A stretch of DNA of 64,000 nucleotides from Clostridiaceae bacterium (GTDB taxonomy: Bacteria > Bacillota > Clostridia > Clostridiales > Clostridiaceae), in NCBI GenBank assembly GCA_902363375.1, contig CABIZX010000003.1, positions 64,097 to 128,096 of the forward strand, read 5' to 3'. Below the pieces are notes generated by a model that ran no database searches, had not been told where the DNA came from, and worked only from the letters and a program-made list of their open reading frames with translations. Each line of letters starts with the position of its first letter. The stretch's first letter is position 1. Made by a program: the position numbers and the translations under genes. This document shows, piece after piece, positions 1-8,895 of this stretch.

Positions 1-931
1 TATTAGATATATGAGAAACCTCAGTAGGAAACTTTTTCTCAATATAATTAAAGAACCCTGGACAACAAGAATTAGTCATGTAAGTATGTCCATCTTCCAT
101 TCTTTCCACGAATTCTTTAGCTTCATGAATAGTTACCATATCTGCACCACAGGAGGCTTCAAATACATTAGAGAAACCGGCAGTTTTTAATGCAGACTTA
201 ATCTTTCCTATGGAAACATTACTTCCCACTTGACCTGATATAGAAGGAGCTACAATTGCAATCATATTATATTTTTTATGGTATAATTTTTCAGCTACAG
301 GAGCTACTAAGCTCTTATCAGATATAGCACCAAAAGGACAGGCTGTCATACAAGCTCCACATTGAATGCAATCTTTTTCATTAATAACAGCACGTCTATC
401 AAGTTCGCCTACTTTCAGAGCTCCTGTCGGACAAGCTGTTTTACATGGACGAAGAACTTCTGATATAGCATTATAAGGACATATTTTTTTGCAAAGTCCA
501 CATTCTTTACATAATTCTTGATTTATATATGATTTACCACCTACTGTCATCATAGCATTAGCAGGACATACTTCCTTACATTTATGAGTGATACATCCTC
601 TACAAGCTTCAGTAACAGTATATTTGTTTATAGGACATCTATCACAAGCAGCCTCTATAACATACATTATTTGATCACTATTCTTAATATCGATAAGTTC
701 ACTATATTCATCATCTATAGGCATATATCCTGCAGCCAATTTAGATCTTTGATTTACTATAGCACGCTCTTTAAATACACAACATCTATAGAACGCAGTA
801 TCTTTATCAACTATGAATTTATGAATGTTAAATATCTCTTTAGTATTTAACTTATTGTTAATAGATAGAAGAACTATCTGTTTTAGTACCTCATGTTTAA
901 TCTTTTTTAGCGTTGTATCAAAAGTAAACAT
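1..931 (-). CDS. [FeFe]-hydrogenase, group B type (partial, C-terminus outside window)
   Basis: Reading the minus strand from an ATG at 931 gives an open frame that runs off the window edge (310 codons seen). A GGGGGG-rich ribosome site lies just upstream. The N-terminal ~75 residues are unassigned. They are followed by a Cys-rich segment (AACDRCP, EACRGC, HKCKEVCP) and two further 4Fe-4S motifs (CKECGLCKKICP, CIQCGACMTACP). Then the hydrogenase large-subunit core begins, with a VAPSISGQVG stretch and the H-cluster motif TNSCCPGF near the visible end. This arrangement matches the monomeric group B [FeFe]-hydrogenases of clostridia, which are implicated in H2 metabolism or redox sensing. The last H-cluster cysteines lie outside the window. 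It is divergent from the next gene. Family is confident; physiological direction unknown. Confidence 0.85.
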   Translation of the reverse strand, partial: MFTFDTTLKKIKHEVLKQIVLLSINNKLNTKEIFNIHKFIVDKDTAFYRCCVFKERAIVNQRSKLAAGYMPIDDEYSELIDIKNSDQIMYVIEAACDRCPINKYTVTEACRGCITHKCKEVCPANAMMTVGGKSYINQELCKECGLCKKICPYNAISEVLRPCKTACPTGALKVGELDRRAVINEKDCIQCGACMTACPFGAISDKSLVAPVAEKLYHKKYNMIAIVAPSISGQVGSNVSIGKIKSALKTAGFSNVFEASCGADMVTIHEAKEFVERMEDGHTYMTNSCCPGFFNYIEKKFPTEVSHISN

Positions 932-1087
932 TATGATCCCCCCCTAATTTCATCCTATTGTTAATTTTTTAACCAAACTTAATTATAACATCATTTAATT
1001 ATTATTCAATAGCATAGACAATTAAAAATTAAAAAAATGGTAAGAATATATTAAATAATAGAAATACAATATAGGTGGTAATTACAT

Positions 1088-2482
1088 ATGAATAATGACT
1101 TGAGGAAGAGGAAAGACAGATTATCTATAAAATTAGGGCAACTACATAGAGATATAACGAAAGAAAATTTACCATTAATAATTATTTTTCAAGGGAGATA
1201 TTCCAATAAGGAGAAAAAGTTAATTAATTCTTTACTTAGTATATTTGAATATAAGGAGACATCGCTATATACTGATAAAGAAATATATAGTGGTAATAAG
1301 CTGTTAAATGCAAAGATGTTGTGGGACAGTATTCCATGTAAAGGTAAAACTACAATATTTTATACAGAAAAATATTTTCATATATTAGATAATACAGAAA
1401 ACTTGTATTTACAAAGCTTTGAGAAGTCCTTAATGAATGAGGAATATATAATTATAAAATTTATTTTTATTGAAAATGGAAATAAATCATGGCATAAAGA
1501 CATAGAATTAAAAAAGAGAATAAATAATGAAGGTGTATCAAATTGGAATGAAATAGATTTAGATATAGATGAAAAGTATATATACTTTTACGAAAAACTT
1601 ATTAAAGAACTAACTAAGTCTATAAATAATTTAAAGGATCAAAAGAAAAAAGGAAAAACTTCACCTAGAAATTATGAAGATTATAGCAATAGAGAAGAGA
1701 TTAATAAAACTAGGTTAGGGGCAAACAATAATTATAATTCAGAGTTTTCGAAGGATATACAGGAGAATAGTTTAGAGATATATAAAACAAAGGAAGATTA
1801 TAAAGATATATCTAAAAGTATATACAGTGATATAATGAAAGAATTACAGTTACAATTAGCAAATCTACAAACAAAACTATTAAATGAAAAAAAATCATTA
1901 ATAATTTTATATGAAGGTTGGGATGCTGCAGGAAAAGGTGGTAATATTAAAAGGGTTGTTAAAAGATTAGATCCTACAAGATACAAAGTTGTGCCAATAT
2001 CAGCACCAAGTGAAGAAGAACGGAAATATCATTATATGAGAAGGTTTTGGAGGCATATACCTCTAGCTGGTGAAATCACTATATTTGATAGATCTTGGTA
2101 TGGGAGAGTTTTAGTTGAAAAGGTAGAAAGATTGACTGAATTATGGGAAATAGAATTGGCTTATAATGAAATCAACTTGCTAGAGGAATTTTTAACAAGG
2201 AATAGATGTATAATTATAAAGATATTTATAAATATATCGAAGGAAGAACAATTAAAAAGATTTAATAAAAGGATCAATAATCCATTTAAATCTTATAAAA
2301 TAACAAATGAAGACTGGAGGAATAGAGCAAATTGGGATAAATACGAAGAAGCTATAAGTAAATGTATAGATAGAACTTCCAAAGACTATAGTTCTTGGAT
2401 TATTATTGATGGAAATTCAAAATATAGTGCTAGAATAAAATGCTTAGAGTACATATGTGGGGTTCTAAAGGAAAATTTATAA
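1088..2482 (+). CDS. pap: Polyphosphate:AMP phosphotransferase (two-domain PPK2 family)
   Basis: A 464-residue PPK2-family protein predicted to transfer phosphate from polyphosphate to AMP (or ADP) in the cytoplasm. The C-terminal half (about residues 240–460) is a complete PPK2 domain: Walker A-type GWDAAGKGG near residue 278, the lid-like stretch RRFWRHIP, and the Walker B-type DRSWYGRVLVE near 334. The N-terminal ~160 residues look like a second, decayed PPK2 domain. It has the same opening strand (LIIIFQGRY) but no GKGG loop and no DRSWY. Two fused PPK2 domains with one degenerate fits the PAP class (usually ~490 aa). A charged linker (about 185–225) joins the halves. AGGTGG precedes the ATG. 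Nucleotide specificity is inferred from architecture. Confidence 0.85.
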   Translation: MNNDLRKRKDRLSIKLGQLHRDITKENLPLIIIFQGRYSNKEKKLINSLLSIFEYKETSLYTDKEIYSGNKLLNAKMLWDSIPCKGKTTIFYTEKYFHILDNTENLYLQSFEKSLMNEEYIIIKFIFIENGNKSWHKDIELKKRINNEGVSNWNEIDLDIDEKYIYFYEKLIKELTKSINNLKDQKKKGKTSPRNYEDYSNREEINKTRLGANNNYNSEFSKDIQENSLEIYKTKEDYKDISKSIYSDIMKELQLQLANLQTKLLNEKKSLIILYEGWDAAGKGGNIKRVVKRLDPTRYKVVPISAPSEEERKYHYMRRFWRHIPLAGEITIFDRSWYGRVLVEKVERLTELWEIELAYNEINLLEEFLTRNRCIIIKIFINISKEEQLKRFNKRINNPFKSYKITNEDWRNRANWDKYEEAISKCIDRTSKDYSSWIIIDGNSKYSARIKCLEYICGVLKENL

Positions 2483-2525
2483 TATATTTAGGTTATAGTA
2501 ATTATGAGTTAGGGAGGAAAGTGTG

Positions 2526-2861
2526 ATGAATAGTAGAATTAATCTTGTGTGGAGAAGTGAGGGAAATAATAGTTTTATAATAGGTGAAATTTTAAATAAT
2601 GATCATAGATATTACTTTAAATATAATGAAGAGGAAGTAAGAAAAGCTATAGGAGAAGGGTTCTGTATTTTAGAAGGATTTCCACGAATAAATTCAAAAT
2701 ATTTTAGTGAGGAACCTTTCAAATTATTTACTAGTTGGATTGGTGAAAATCATAAGGGAAGTGAGATAACCTTTGAAATGCTTAAAGGATTTACTTATGA
2801 ACAATTTAGATTTGAAGAAGTTTTAGAAAATAATAAAAGGGATGATGAAGGAATAGCATAG
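2526..2861 (+). CDS. Hypothetical protein, 111 aa
   Basis: Small soluble acidic protein in the same direction as pap, 43 bases downstream and probably cotranscribed. I choose the ATG at 2526 (AGGGAGGAAA just upstream) over the GTG directly before it. No signal peptide or membrane segment is seen. A central stretch (FYFKY-like strand, then GFCILEGFP and a Tyr/Ser/Glu-rich turn before LFTSW) faintly recalls the small beta-rich domain found at the N-terminus of HipA-like proteins, but this is too weak for a functional name. The C-terminus is charged. A long-loop inverted repeat follows. Confidence 0.6.
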   Translation: MNSRINLVWRSEGNNSFIIGEILNNDHRYYFKYNEEEVRKAIGEGFCILEGFPRINSKYFSEEPFKLFTSWIGENHKGSEITFEMLKGFTYEQFRFEEVLENNKRDDEGIA

Positions 2862-2939
2862 AATAAAGGAGCTTTAGAAAAATAAACTGATATAAAGAAA
2901 TATTAGTTATATATTTTGTGAAAGCTCCTTTATTTTCAA
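2862..2939 (+). terminator. Inverted repeat, probable terminator with long loop
   Basis: A perfect 14-bp inverted repeat (AATAAAGGAGCTTT at 2862–2875 and AAAGCTCCTTTATT at 2921–2934) is followed by TTTTC. The 45-nt AT-rich loop is longer than usual, so it may be a terminator or a stable 3' end for the pap operon. Confidence 0.5.
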
Positions 2940-3046
2940 TTATTAAAATTACTGGATAAAGCATATAAAAGAATATAATCGGATATATTTGTATGATATA
3001 CTTAAAATATAACATAAATTAATTTTACAAGATTTGGGGGATTAAC

Positions 3047-4600
3047 ATGAGAAAGTATTACAAAAAGATATTAGGAGGCTTGTTTATATTTCTAACTTTT
3101 AGTTTTACATATACTTATGGAATGGATGTAGACTATATTCGAGGTAAAGATAGGTATGAAACAGCAGCTATCATTGCATCTAAGATACAATATTCATCAG
3201 CCATTTTAGTAAATGGAGATTCGCTTGTAGATGGACTTTCTGCTAGTGGATTAAGTGGAGCAGCTAATGCTCCAATATTATTGACTAAAGTTAATGAAAT
3301 ACCACAATCTACACTTAATAAATTAGGTAATGCAAGTGTTGTATACTTAGTAGGTGGAGATGGAGTAATCTCGAAGAATATAGAGAATAAAATAATTAAT
3401 ATGGGTAAAAAGGTAATAAGACTTGGAGGAAAACTGAGGTATGATACTTCTATTCTAGTAGCGAGAGAAATAGAAAAAATAAAAGGAGTTCAAGAAATTT
3501 ACTATGTAAATGGAGTGATAGGGGAAGCTGATGCTATGAGCATAGCCCCAGTAGCCGCTAGTACAGGAAATCCAGTAATTTTAACGGAAGGCAGTTCAAC
3601 TAGTTATAGAAAAAGTGTACAATCTTATGCTATAGGTGGTATTGGGGTCATGAATTCTAGTTTTAATAATTTTTGTACTAGGATTGATGGAGCAGATAGA
3701 TATGAAACTAACAAAAATGTTATTAATAGATTTTTCCCAGATAAAAATCATGTTAATTTGAGTAAATCTCATATACTGATTGATGCATTAACAGCATCAA
3801 CTTTAAAAGAACCTGTAGTTTTAGTTGCTGATGATTCAGATAAGAGCATTATAGCAGGAGCTAAGAGTGCAACAGTACTAGGAGATATTAGTGAAATTTC
3901 AGTAAGTAGAGCTAAGGGATATCTATATGGTGATACAGTGGTATTCTATGTTCAACACCAAGATGATGAAACAATTTTTGCCGGAAGTACAATTGTAGAT
4001 GCTATAAAATCAGTAGGTGTAGAAAATGTACATATAGTATTAATTACAGATGGAGATGCTTCAAATGTTTTTACATATGAGAGATATAAAGGCCTTACCT
4101 ATGCACAAAAGGTAGCTTTAAGAAATAATGAATTTAAAGCTGCCATAGGTAGGTTAGGAGTTAATTTGAATAATGTGGTATTTCTAAATCAACCAGAGAA
4201 TAAAAGTGATGATAAACTTTTAAAAGATACTATATTATATTTTGAAAATAATTATAGTAATGTTACACATATTACACATAGCTATAGATATGAAAATCAT
4301 GATCAACACATGCACACAGGAAATATAGTTAACGGCCTATATCAAAAAGGTCTTATTAGTGATTGTAGATTTTTAATTCCAGAAGATAAAATTTCAAACA
4401 TACAAAGGAAGCATTTAATAGAAAGTATTGCCGATGATAGTTTGGAAAAGAAAGCTGTTTTAGGCGCGTGCAATGAATATAAGTTAGATAATAAAGATAT
4501 GATAAGAGAAGGTATAGGATATAAGTCTGTAAGAAGCTTATTTAATAATTTAACATCTAATCCTAAGCTATCATCTTATCTTCATGAAGATGGAATATAG
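3047..4600 (+). CDS. Secreted cell-wall-binding (CWB2) protein with C-terminal PIG-L-type deacetylase domain
   Basis: 517 aa, exported. The signal peptide is about residues 1–25 (Lys-rich start, then GLFIFLTFSFTYTYG). Three cell wall binding repeat 2 (CWB2) units follow at about 28–118, 119–205 and 206–295. Repeat 1 shows the classic RYETAAIIA and LVNGDSLVDGLSASGL signatures, and repeat 3 is the most divergent. From ~298 to ~480 the protein is PIG-L/LmbE-like: HQDDE near residue 303 stands for the usual HPDDE metal motif, and HDQHMHTGN near 417 supplies the second His cluster. PIG-L enzymes are Zn-dependent N-acetylglucosamine deacetylases. CWB2 triplets anchor proteins to secondary wall polymers in clostridia. 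The likely role is deacetylation of a surface glycan; the substrate is unknown. Starts with ATG after GGGGG and is followed by a terminator. Confidence 0.85.
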   Translation: MRKYYKKILGGLFIFLTFSFTYTYGMDVDYIRGKDRYETAAIIASKIQYSSAILVNGDSLVDGLSASGLSGAANAPILLTKVNEIPQSTLNKLGNASVVYLVGGDGVISKNIENKIINMGKKVIRLGGKLRYDTSILVAREIEKIKGVQEIYYVNGVIGEADAMSIAPVAASTGNPVILTEGSSTSYRKSVQSYAIGGIGVMNSSFNNFCTRIDGADRYETNKNVINRFFPDKNHVNLSKSHILIDALTASTLKEPVVLVADDSDKSIIAGAKSATVLGDISEISVSRAKGYLYGDTVVFYVQHQDDETIFAGSTIVDAIKSVGVENVHIVLITDGDASNVFTYERYKGLTYAQKVALRNNEFKAAIGRLGVNLNNVVFLNQPENKSDDKLLKDTILYFENNYSNVTHITHSYRYENHDQHMHTGNIVNGLYQKGLISDCRFLIPEDKISNIQRKHLIESIADDSLEKKAVLGACNEYKLDNKDMIREGIGYKSVRSLFNNLTSNPKLSSYLHEDGI

Positions 4601-4605
4601 ATGAG

Positions 4606-4644
4606 AAGACTTGGGGTATATAGCCTCAAGTCTTTTGCTTTTTT
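4606..4644 (+). terminator. Rho-independent terminator
   Basis: The stem AAGACTTGGGG pairs with CCTCAAGTCTT (including G·U pairs) and is followed by a T-rich run (TTTTGCTTTTTT). It ends the CWB2/PIG-L transcript. Confidence 0.75.
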
Positions 4645-4796
4645 ATTGGGTACATAAAATTTATTTCTATAGAAGATGTGTATTAAATAGTATATAATAT
4701 ATCTAGTAGAAATTAGTAGAAATAAATAATAGATTATATATAGTTTGTAATAATATAAATATATAATTGATAAAAGATATAAAGGAAGTGTAACAT

Positions 4797-5537
4797 ATGA
4801 ATTATATATCAGAAAAAGCTACAGTAGGAAACAATGTAAAGGTAGGAAAGTTTGCAGTTATTGAAGATAACGTTGTTATAGGAGACAATTGTATTATCGG
4901 ACATAATGTAGTTATTCATGAGGATACTATAATAAAGGATAATGTTAGAATAGATGATAATACTGTTATAGGTAAAACTCCAATGAGAGGAGTAAATAGT
5001 ATATTCAAAGATGAGGATAAATTACCAAGTTGTATTATAGGAGAAGGATGTTTAATTGGAGCTACAACTATAATATATAGAGGTGCAACTATAGGAGATA
5101 AGACATTAATTGCAGATATGGCTACCATAAGAGAAAATGTAACCATAGGAGAAAAAACTGTTATAGGTAGAGGGTCAACAGTAGAAAATTTCTGTACTGT
5201 AGGATCAAATTGTAAGATTCAAACTAACGTATATTTAACTGCCTACTCAACAGTAGAGGATTATGTATTTATAGCACCATGTGTTGTGACTTCAAATGAT
5301 AATTATGCAGCTAGATCAAAGGAGAGATTTGGCAAGTTTAAAGGTATTACTATAAAAAATGGCGGAAGATTAGGAGCTGGTGCAGTTGTACTTCCTGGAA
5401 AGATTGTAGAAGAAGAAGGATTTGCAGCAGCAGGAGCATTAGTAACAAAGGATGTGCCAGCTAGAAAAGTAGTAGTTGGAAGTCCTGCAAGAATTTTAAG
5501 AGATGTACCAGAAGATCAACTTCTAGAGAATCAGTAG
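4797..5537 (+). CDS. Hexapeptide-repeat (left-handed beta-helix) acyltransferase
   Basis: 246 aa made almost entirely of hexapeptide repeats ([LIV]-G-x4 pattern: VGNNVKVGKFAVIEDNVVIG and following), which fold as a left-handed beta-helix. The C-terminal GAGAVVLPGKIV…VTKDVPARKVVVGSPARIL is the standard ending of sugar O- or N-acetyltransferases of the WbbJ/WlbB/LpxA-like class. It should acetylate a nucleotide sugar or a polysaccharide subunit; donor and acceptor cannot be read from sequence. GGAAGTG precedes the ATG. It is 13 bases upstream of the flippase gene, so the two are probably one operon in surface polysaccharide synthesis. Confidence 0.8.
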   Translation: MNYISEKATVGNNVKVGKFAVIEDNVVIGDNCIIGHNVVIHEDTIIKDNVRIDDNTVIGKTPMRGVNSIFKDEDKLPSCIIGEGCLIGATTIIYRGATIGDKTLIADMATIRENVTIGEKTVIGRGSTVENFCTVGSNCKIQTNVYLTAYSTVEDYVFIAPCVVTSNDNYAARSKERFGKFKGITIKNGGRLGAGAVVLPGKIVEEEGFAAAGALVTKDVPARKVVVGSPARILRDVPEDQLLENQ

Positions 5538-5550
5538 TTGGAAGTATATT

Positions 5551-7041
5551 ATGGGGAATTCAAAGTTATATTCAAATACAAAGTTAGGAATTACTAAACA
5601 TAATTCATTATTTAGAAAATTTTTGTCTTTTTCTGTAGGCAATTGGATAGTTCTAATCATAGGACTTATATCTAGTCCTCTTATCACAAGGCTAATAGAA
5701 CCATCGGAGTACGGTAAGTTCGGATTATTTACTATGTATGCTAACATACTTATGCTAATAATTACTTGTGGATTAGATCAAGCTTATGTTAGATTTTTCT
5801 ATGAGGAGGAGGAATCTAACAGAAATAAGCTATTATTTGAAAGCATAAAGATACCCTTTATATTAAATGTAATAGTAGCAATTGTAATCATTATATTTAA
5901 GGTTCCGATATCAGAATATATAATATCCGATTATAATATTAATTTTATAGTAGTGCTTATATTAAATATAACACTAGCATCCATAAGCAGATTTTCTCTG
6001 CTTGCGGTAAGAATGAAACAAAAGGGAAAACTATATTCTATGCTGCAGGTTATACAAAAGTTGAGCTATCTGATGTCTATAGGATTATTTTTTATGATAT
6101 ATAATGATAGTTTTCTTACTCTTGCTTATGCAACTTTAGCTTCAAATATTATTTTAGTTGTTATATCTATATTTGCAGAGAAAGAAACCTGGAATTTTAA
6201 AGATATTAAAGACAAAGAGTTGAAAAATTCTCAGAGAGACATTTTAAAATATGGCATACCATTAATTTTTACAGTATTAATTATTTGGGTATTCCAATCA
6301 GCGGATAAAATGGTCATTAAAGCCTATTATGGAAATTATCAAGTAGGAATTTATAATTCAGCTAATAGCATAATATCCATACTAAATATAATACAGACAT
6401 CCTTTGCTACATTTTGGGTGCCTGTTGCCTTTGAAAGATATGAAAAAAGGCCAGAAGATACAAAGTTCTTTTCAAATATTAACGACATAGTTAGCTTTTT
6501 GATGTTTGGAGTAGGTATTGGATTAATACTATTTAAAGATATAATTGTACTTCTTCTAGGGTCTAAATATAGAAGTGCATCGTACATAATGCCATTTCTT
6601 GTATTTATGCCAGTATTATATACAATGTCAGAGGTATCTGTAGGAGGCATAAACTTTAAGAAGAAACCTAGATATCACATAATAATTGCATCTTTAGCCT
6701 GTGTATTTAATGTGGTGGGAAACTATATTTTAGTTCCTAAAATAGGACCTAAGGGTGCGGCTATTTCCACTGGAATTGCCTATATTATATTTTATTATGC
6801 TAGAACATTGATATCTATGAAACTTTATAAAGTTGAATATCATCTGTGGAGAACAACAATATCAATTATAGTATTAATGATATTAGCCATATATTCAACT
6901 TTTAAGGACTTTTCATTAGTTACTGTAATAATAGGTATAATTGTTATTTTAATAGTTTTATTTTTATATAGACAAACAATTAAAGATATTATAGATATGT
7001 TGTTTAAGGGAAAAGGTATCAAAGACGTGAAAGAAGAGTAA
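5551..7041 (+). CDS. Polysaccharide flippase (Wzx/RfbX-type, MOP superfamily)
   Basis: 496-aa integral membrane protein with about 12–14 hydrophobic helices. The N-terminal SFSVGNWIVLIIGLISSPLITRLIEPSEYGKFGLFTMYAN is typical of oligosaccharide/lipid-linked repeat-unit flippases (helix 1, then the ‘EYG’ turn). Cytoplasmic loops are Lys-rich and the C-terminus is cytoplasmic and charged. It would move lipid-linked polysaccharide repeats across the membrane. The ribosome site is modest (GGAAG). It is directly downstream of the acyltransferase and upstream of the phosphosugar mutase. The specific glycan (capsule, teichoic-like polymer or spore outer layer) is not determined. Confidence 0.85.
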   Translation: MGNSKLYSNTKLGITKHNSLFRKFLSFSVGNWIVLIIGLISSPLITRLIEPSEYGKFGLFTMYANILMLIITCGLDQAYVRFFYEEEESNRNKLLFESIKIPFILNVIVAIVIIIFKVPISEYIISDYNINFIVVLILNITLASISRFSLLAVRMKQKGKLYSMLQVIQKLSYLMSIGLFFMIYNDSFLTLAYATLASNIILVVISIFAEKETWNFKDIKDKELKNSQRDILKYGIPLIFTVLIIWVFQSADKMVIKAYYGNYQVGIYNSANSIISILNIIQTSFATFWVPVAFERYEKRPEDTKFFSNINDIVSFLMFGVGIGLILFKDIIVLLLGSKYRSASYIMPFLVFMPVLYTMSEVSVGGINFKKKPRYHIIIASLACVFNVVGNYILVPKIGPKGAAISTGIAYIIFYYARTLISMKLYKVEYHLWRTTISIIVLMILAIYSTFKDFSLVTVIIGIIVILIVLFLYRQTIKDIIDMLFKGKGIKDVKEE

Positions 7042-7124
7042 TATAAAATTATATAAATATTTTATTAGAGATACTTAATATAACAATTTAAATAAAATAA
7101 TTATGGTTAATAGGAGGGAAAAAA

Positions 7125-8858
7125 GTGAATTATAGAGATAAATATAATTTATGGATTAACTCAACAGAAATTGATGAGGAAACTAAGGACGAATTAAAAA
7201 GCATAGTTGATGAAACTGATTTAGAAGATAGATTTTACAAAGATTTAGAGTTTGGTACTGGTGGACTAAGAGGAGTAATAGGAGCTGGAAGCAATAGATT
7301 AAACGTATATACTGTAGGAAAAGCTACTCAAGGCTTCGCTAACTATTTAAATAACAAATATACTGCTCCTAAGGTTGCTATAGCCTATGATTCTCGTCAT
7401 ATGTCTAAGGAATTTTCAGAGTATGCTGCTAGAGTTTTAGCTGGAAATAACATAGAAGTATATTTATATGACAAGCTTACACCTACACCAATGCTTTCTT
7501 ATGCAGTAAGAGAATTAAAGTGTCAAGGTGGTATAGTATTAACAGCTTCTCATAATCCTAAAGAATATAATGGATATAAGGTTTATGGAGAAGATGGGTG
7601 CCAAGTTACAGATGCATCAGCTAATGAGATTATAGGTTTTGTAAACAAAATTGATGCTTTTAGTCAAGTTAAGGTAATGGATATTAAAGCAACTTTAGAC
7701 AAAAAGTTAGTTAATTATATAGGAGAAGAAATATATACTTCATACATTAATAGAGTAAAAGAGCTTACTATAAGAAAAGATTTAGTAAAAAATCATAGTA
7801 AGGACCTTAAAATAATATATACACCTATTCATGGTACAGGTAATATTCCTGTAAGGAGAGTATTAGATGAACTTTCTTATAAAAATGTAGCTGTGGTTAA
7901 GGAACAAGAACTTCCAGATGGAACTTTCCCAACGGCTCCATATCCAAACCCAGAAGACAGTAAGGTATTTAAATTAGCACTAGAAATGGCTAAAGATTTT
8001 AATCCAGACATAATTCTTGGTACAGATCCAGATTGTGATAGGATAGGGGCTGTAGTAAAGGATAATAAAGGTGAATATAGAGTTTTAACTGGTAATCAAG
8101 TAGGAGTATTATTAACAAATTATATATTACTATCCTTAAAAGAAGTTGGAGGCTTAGATAGTAATGGGGCTATAATTAAAACTATAGTTTCCACAGATAT
8201 GATAAAACCTATATGTAAGAAATTTAAGGTTCAAGTTAAAGAAGTATTAACTGGATTTAAATATATAGGAGAATTAATTAGAAGTTTTGAAGAAAACCAA
8301 GGAACAAACAAATTTTTACTAGGTTTTGAAGAGAGTTATGGATATTTAGCAGGGGATTTTGTTAGAGATAAAGATGCTGTTATAGCAGCAACACTAATAT
8401 GTGAGATGACACTTTATTATAAATCAATAGGAAAGACTTTATATGAGGGATTATTAGATTTATATGAAGAATATGGATACTATAAAGAGAAGCTAATATC
8501 TGTAGAATTAAAAGGAAAAGAAGGTCAAGAAAAAATTAAAGAAATAATAGAGCATTTCAGAAATGAAGATATAAGAAACTTTGGCGATTATAAAGTTTCT
8601 ATTAAGGAAGATTATAAACTAAGTTATAGGATCAATATAGATAATTCTAATAAAGAGGATATAAATTTACCAAAATCAAATGTTATTAAATTTATCTTCT
8701 GTAATGGATGTTATTTTGTAGTAAGGCCTTCAGGAACTGAGCCTAAGATGAAGATATATCTAGGAGTAACTGGTGAGAATAATGAAAGTTCAGATGAGAA
8801 TTTAGCATATTTAGAGAGAGCAGTTTTAAATAATATTAAAGAATTTTTACCAAATTAA
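7125..8858 (+). CDS. Phospho-sugar mutase (phosphoglucomutase/phosphomannomutase)
   Basis: 577 aa, full length for the four-domain alpha-D-phosphohexomutase family. The catalytic phosphoserine loop TASHNPKEYNGYK lies near residue 136, the metal-binding loop GTDPDCDRIG near 300, the sugar-specificity region GFEESYGY near 403, and the phosphate-binding RPSGTEPKMKIY near 534. It interconverts hexose 1- and 6-phosphates in the cytoplasm and so feeds nucleotide-sugar synthesis. Together with the GDP-mannose pyrophosphorylase at 12.9 kb it could provide mannose-1-phosphate, though glucose specificity (PgcA-like) is equally possible. Starts at GTG behind a strong AGGAGGG. Confidence 0.9.
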   Translation: MNYRDKYNLWINSTEIDEETKDELKSIVDETDLEDRFYKDLEFGTGGLRGVIGAGSNRLNVYTVGKATQGFANYLNNKYTAPKVAIAYDSRHMSKEFSEYAARVLAGNNIEVYLYDKLTPTPMLSYAVRELKCQGGIVLTASHNPKEYNGYKVYGEDGCQVTDASANEIIGFVNKIDAFSQVKVMDIKATLDKKLVNYIGEEIYTSYINRVKELTIRKDLVKNHSKDLKIIYTPIHGTGNIPVRRVLDELSYKNVAVVKEQELPDGTFPTAPYPNPEDSKVFKLALEMAKDFNPDIILGTDPDCDRIGAVVKDNKGEYRVLTGNQVGVLLTNYILLSLKEVGGLDSNGAIIKTIVSTDMIKPICKKFKVQVKEVLTGFKYIGELIRSFEENQGTNKFLLGFEESYGYLAGDFVRDKDAVIAATLICEMTLYYKSIGKTLYEGLLDLYEEYGYYKEKLISVELKGKEGQEKIKEIIEHFRNEDIRNFGDYKVSIKEDYKLSYRINIDNSNKEDINLPKSNVIKFIFCNGCYFVVRPSGTEPKMKIYLGVTGENNESSDENLAYLERAVLNNIKEFLPN

Positions 8859-8859
8859 T

Positions 8860-8895
8860 AAGAGCTACATGGATTTTATCCATGTAGCTCTTTTG
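8860..8895. terminator. Bidirectional terminator between convergent genes
   Basis: AAGAGCTACATGGA pairs with TCCATGTAGCTCTT around a short TTTTA loop. Runs of T or A on both sides let it serve both the mutase gene (plus) and the LCP gene (minus). Confidence 0.85.

Noticed and set aside
584..850. 88-codon plus-strand ORF near the window start
   Set aside because: It is antisense to the ferredoxin-like part of the hydrogenase, whose reading frame and Cys motifs are unmistakable.
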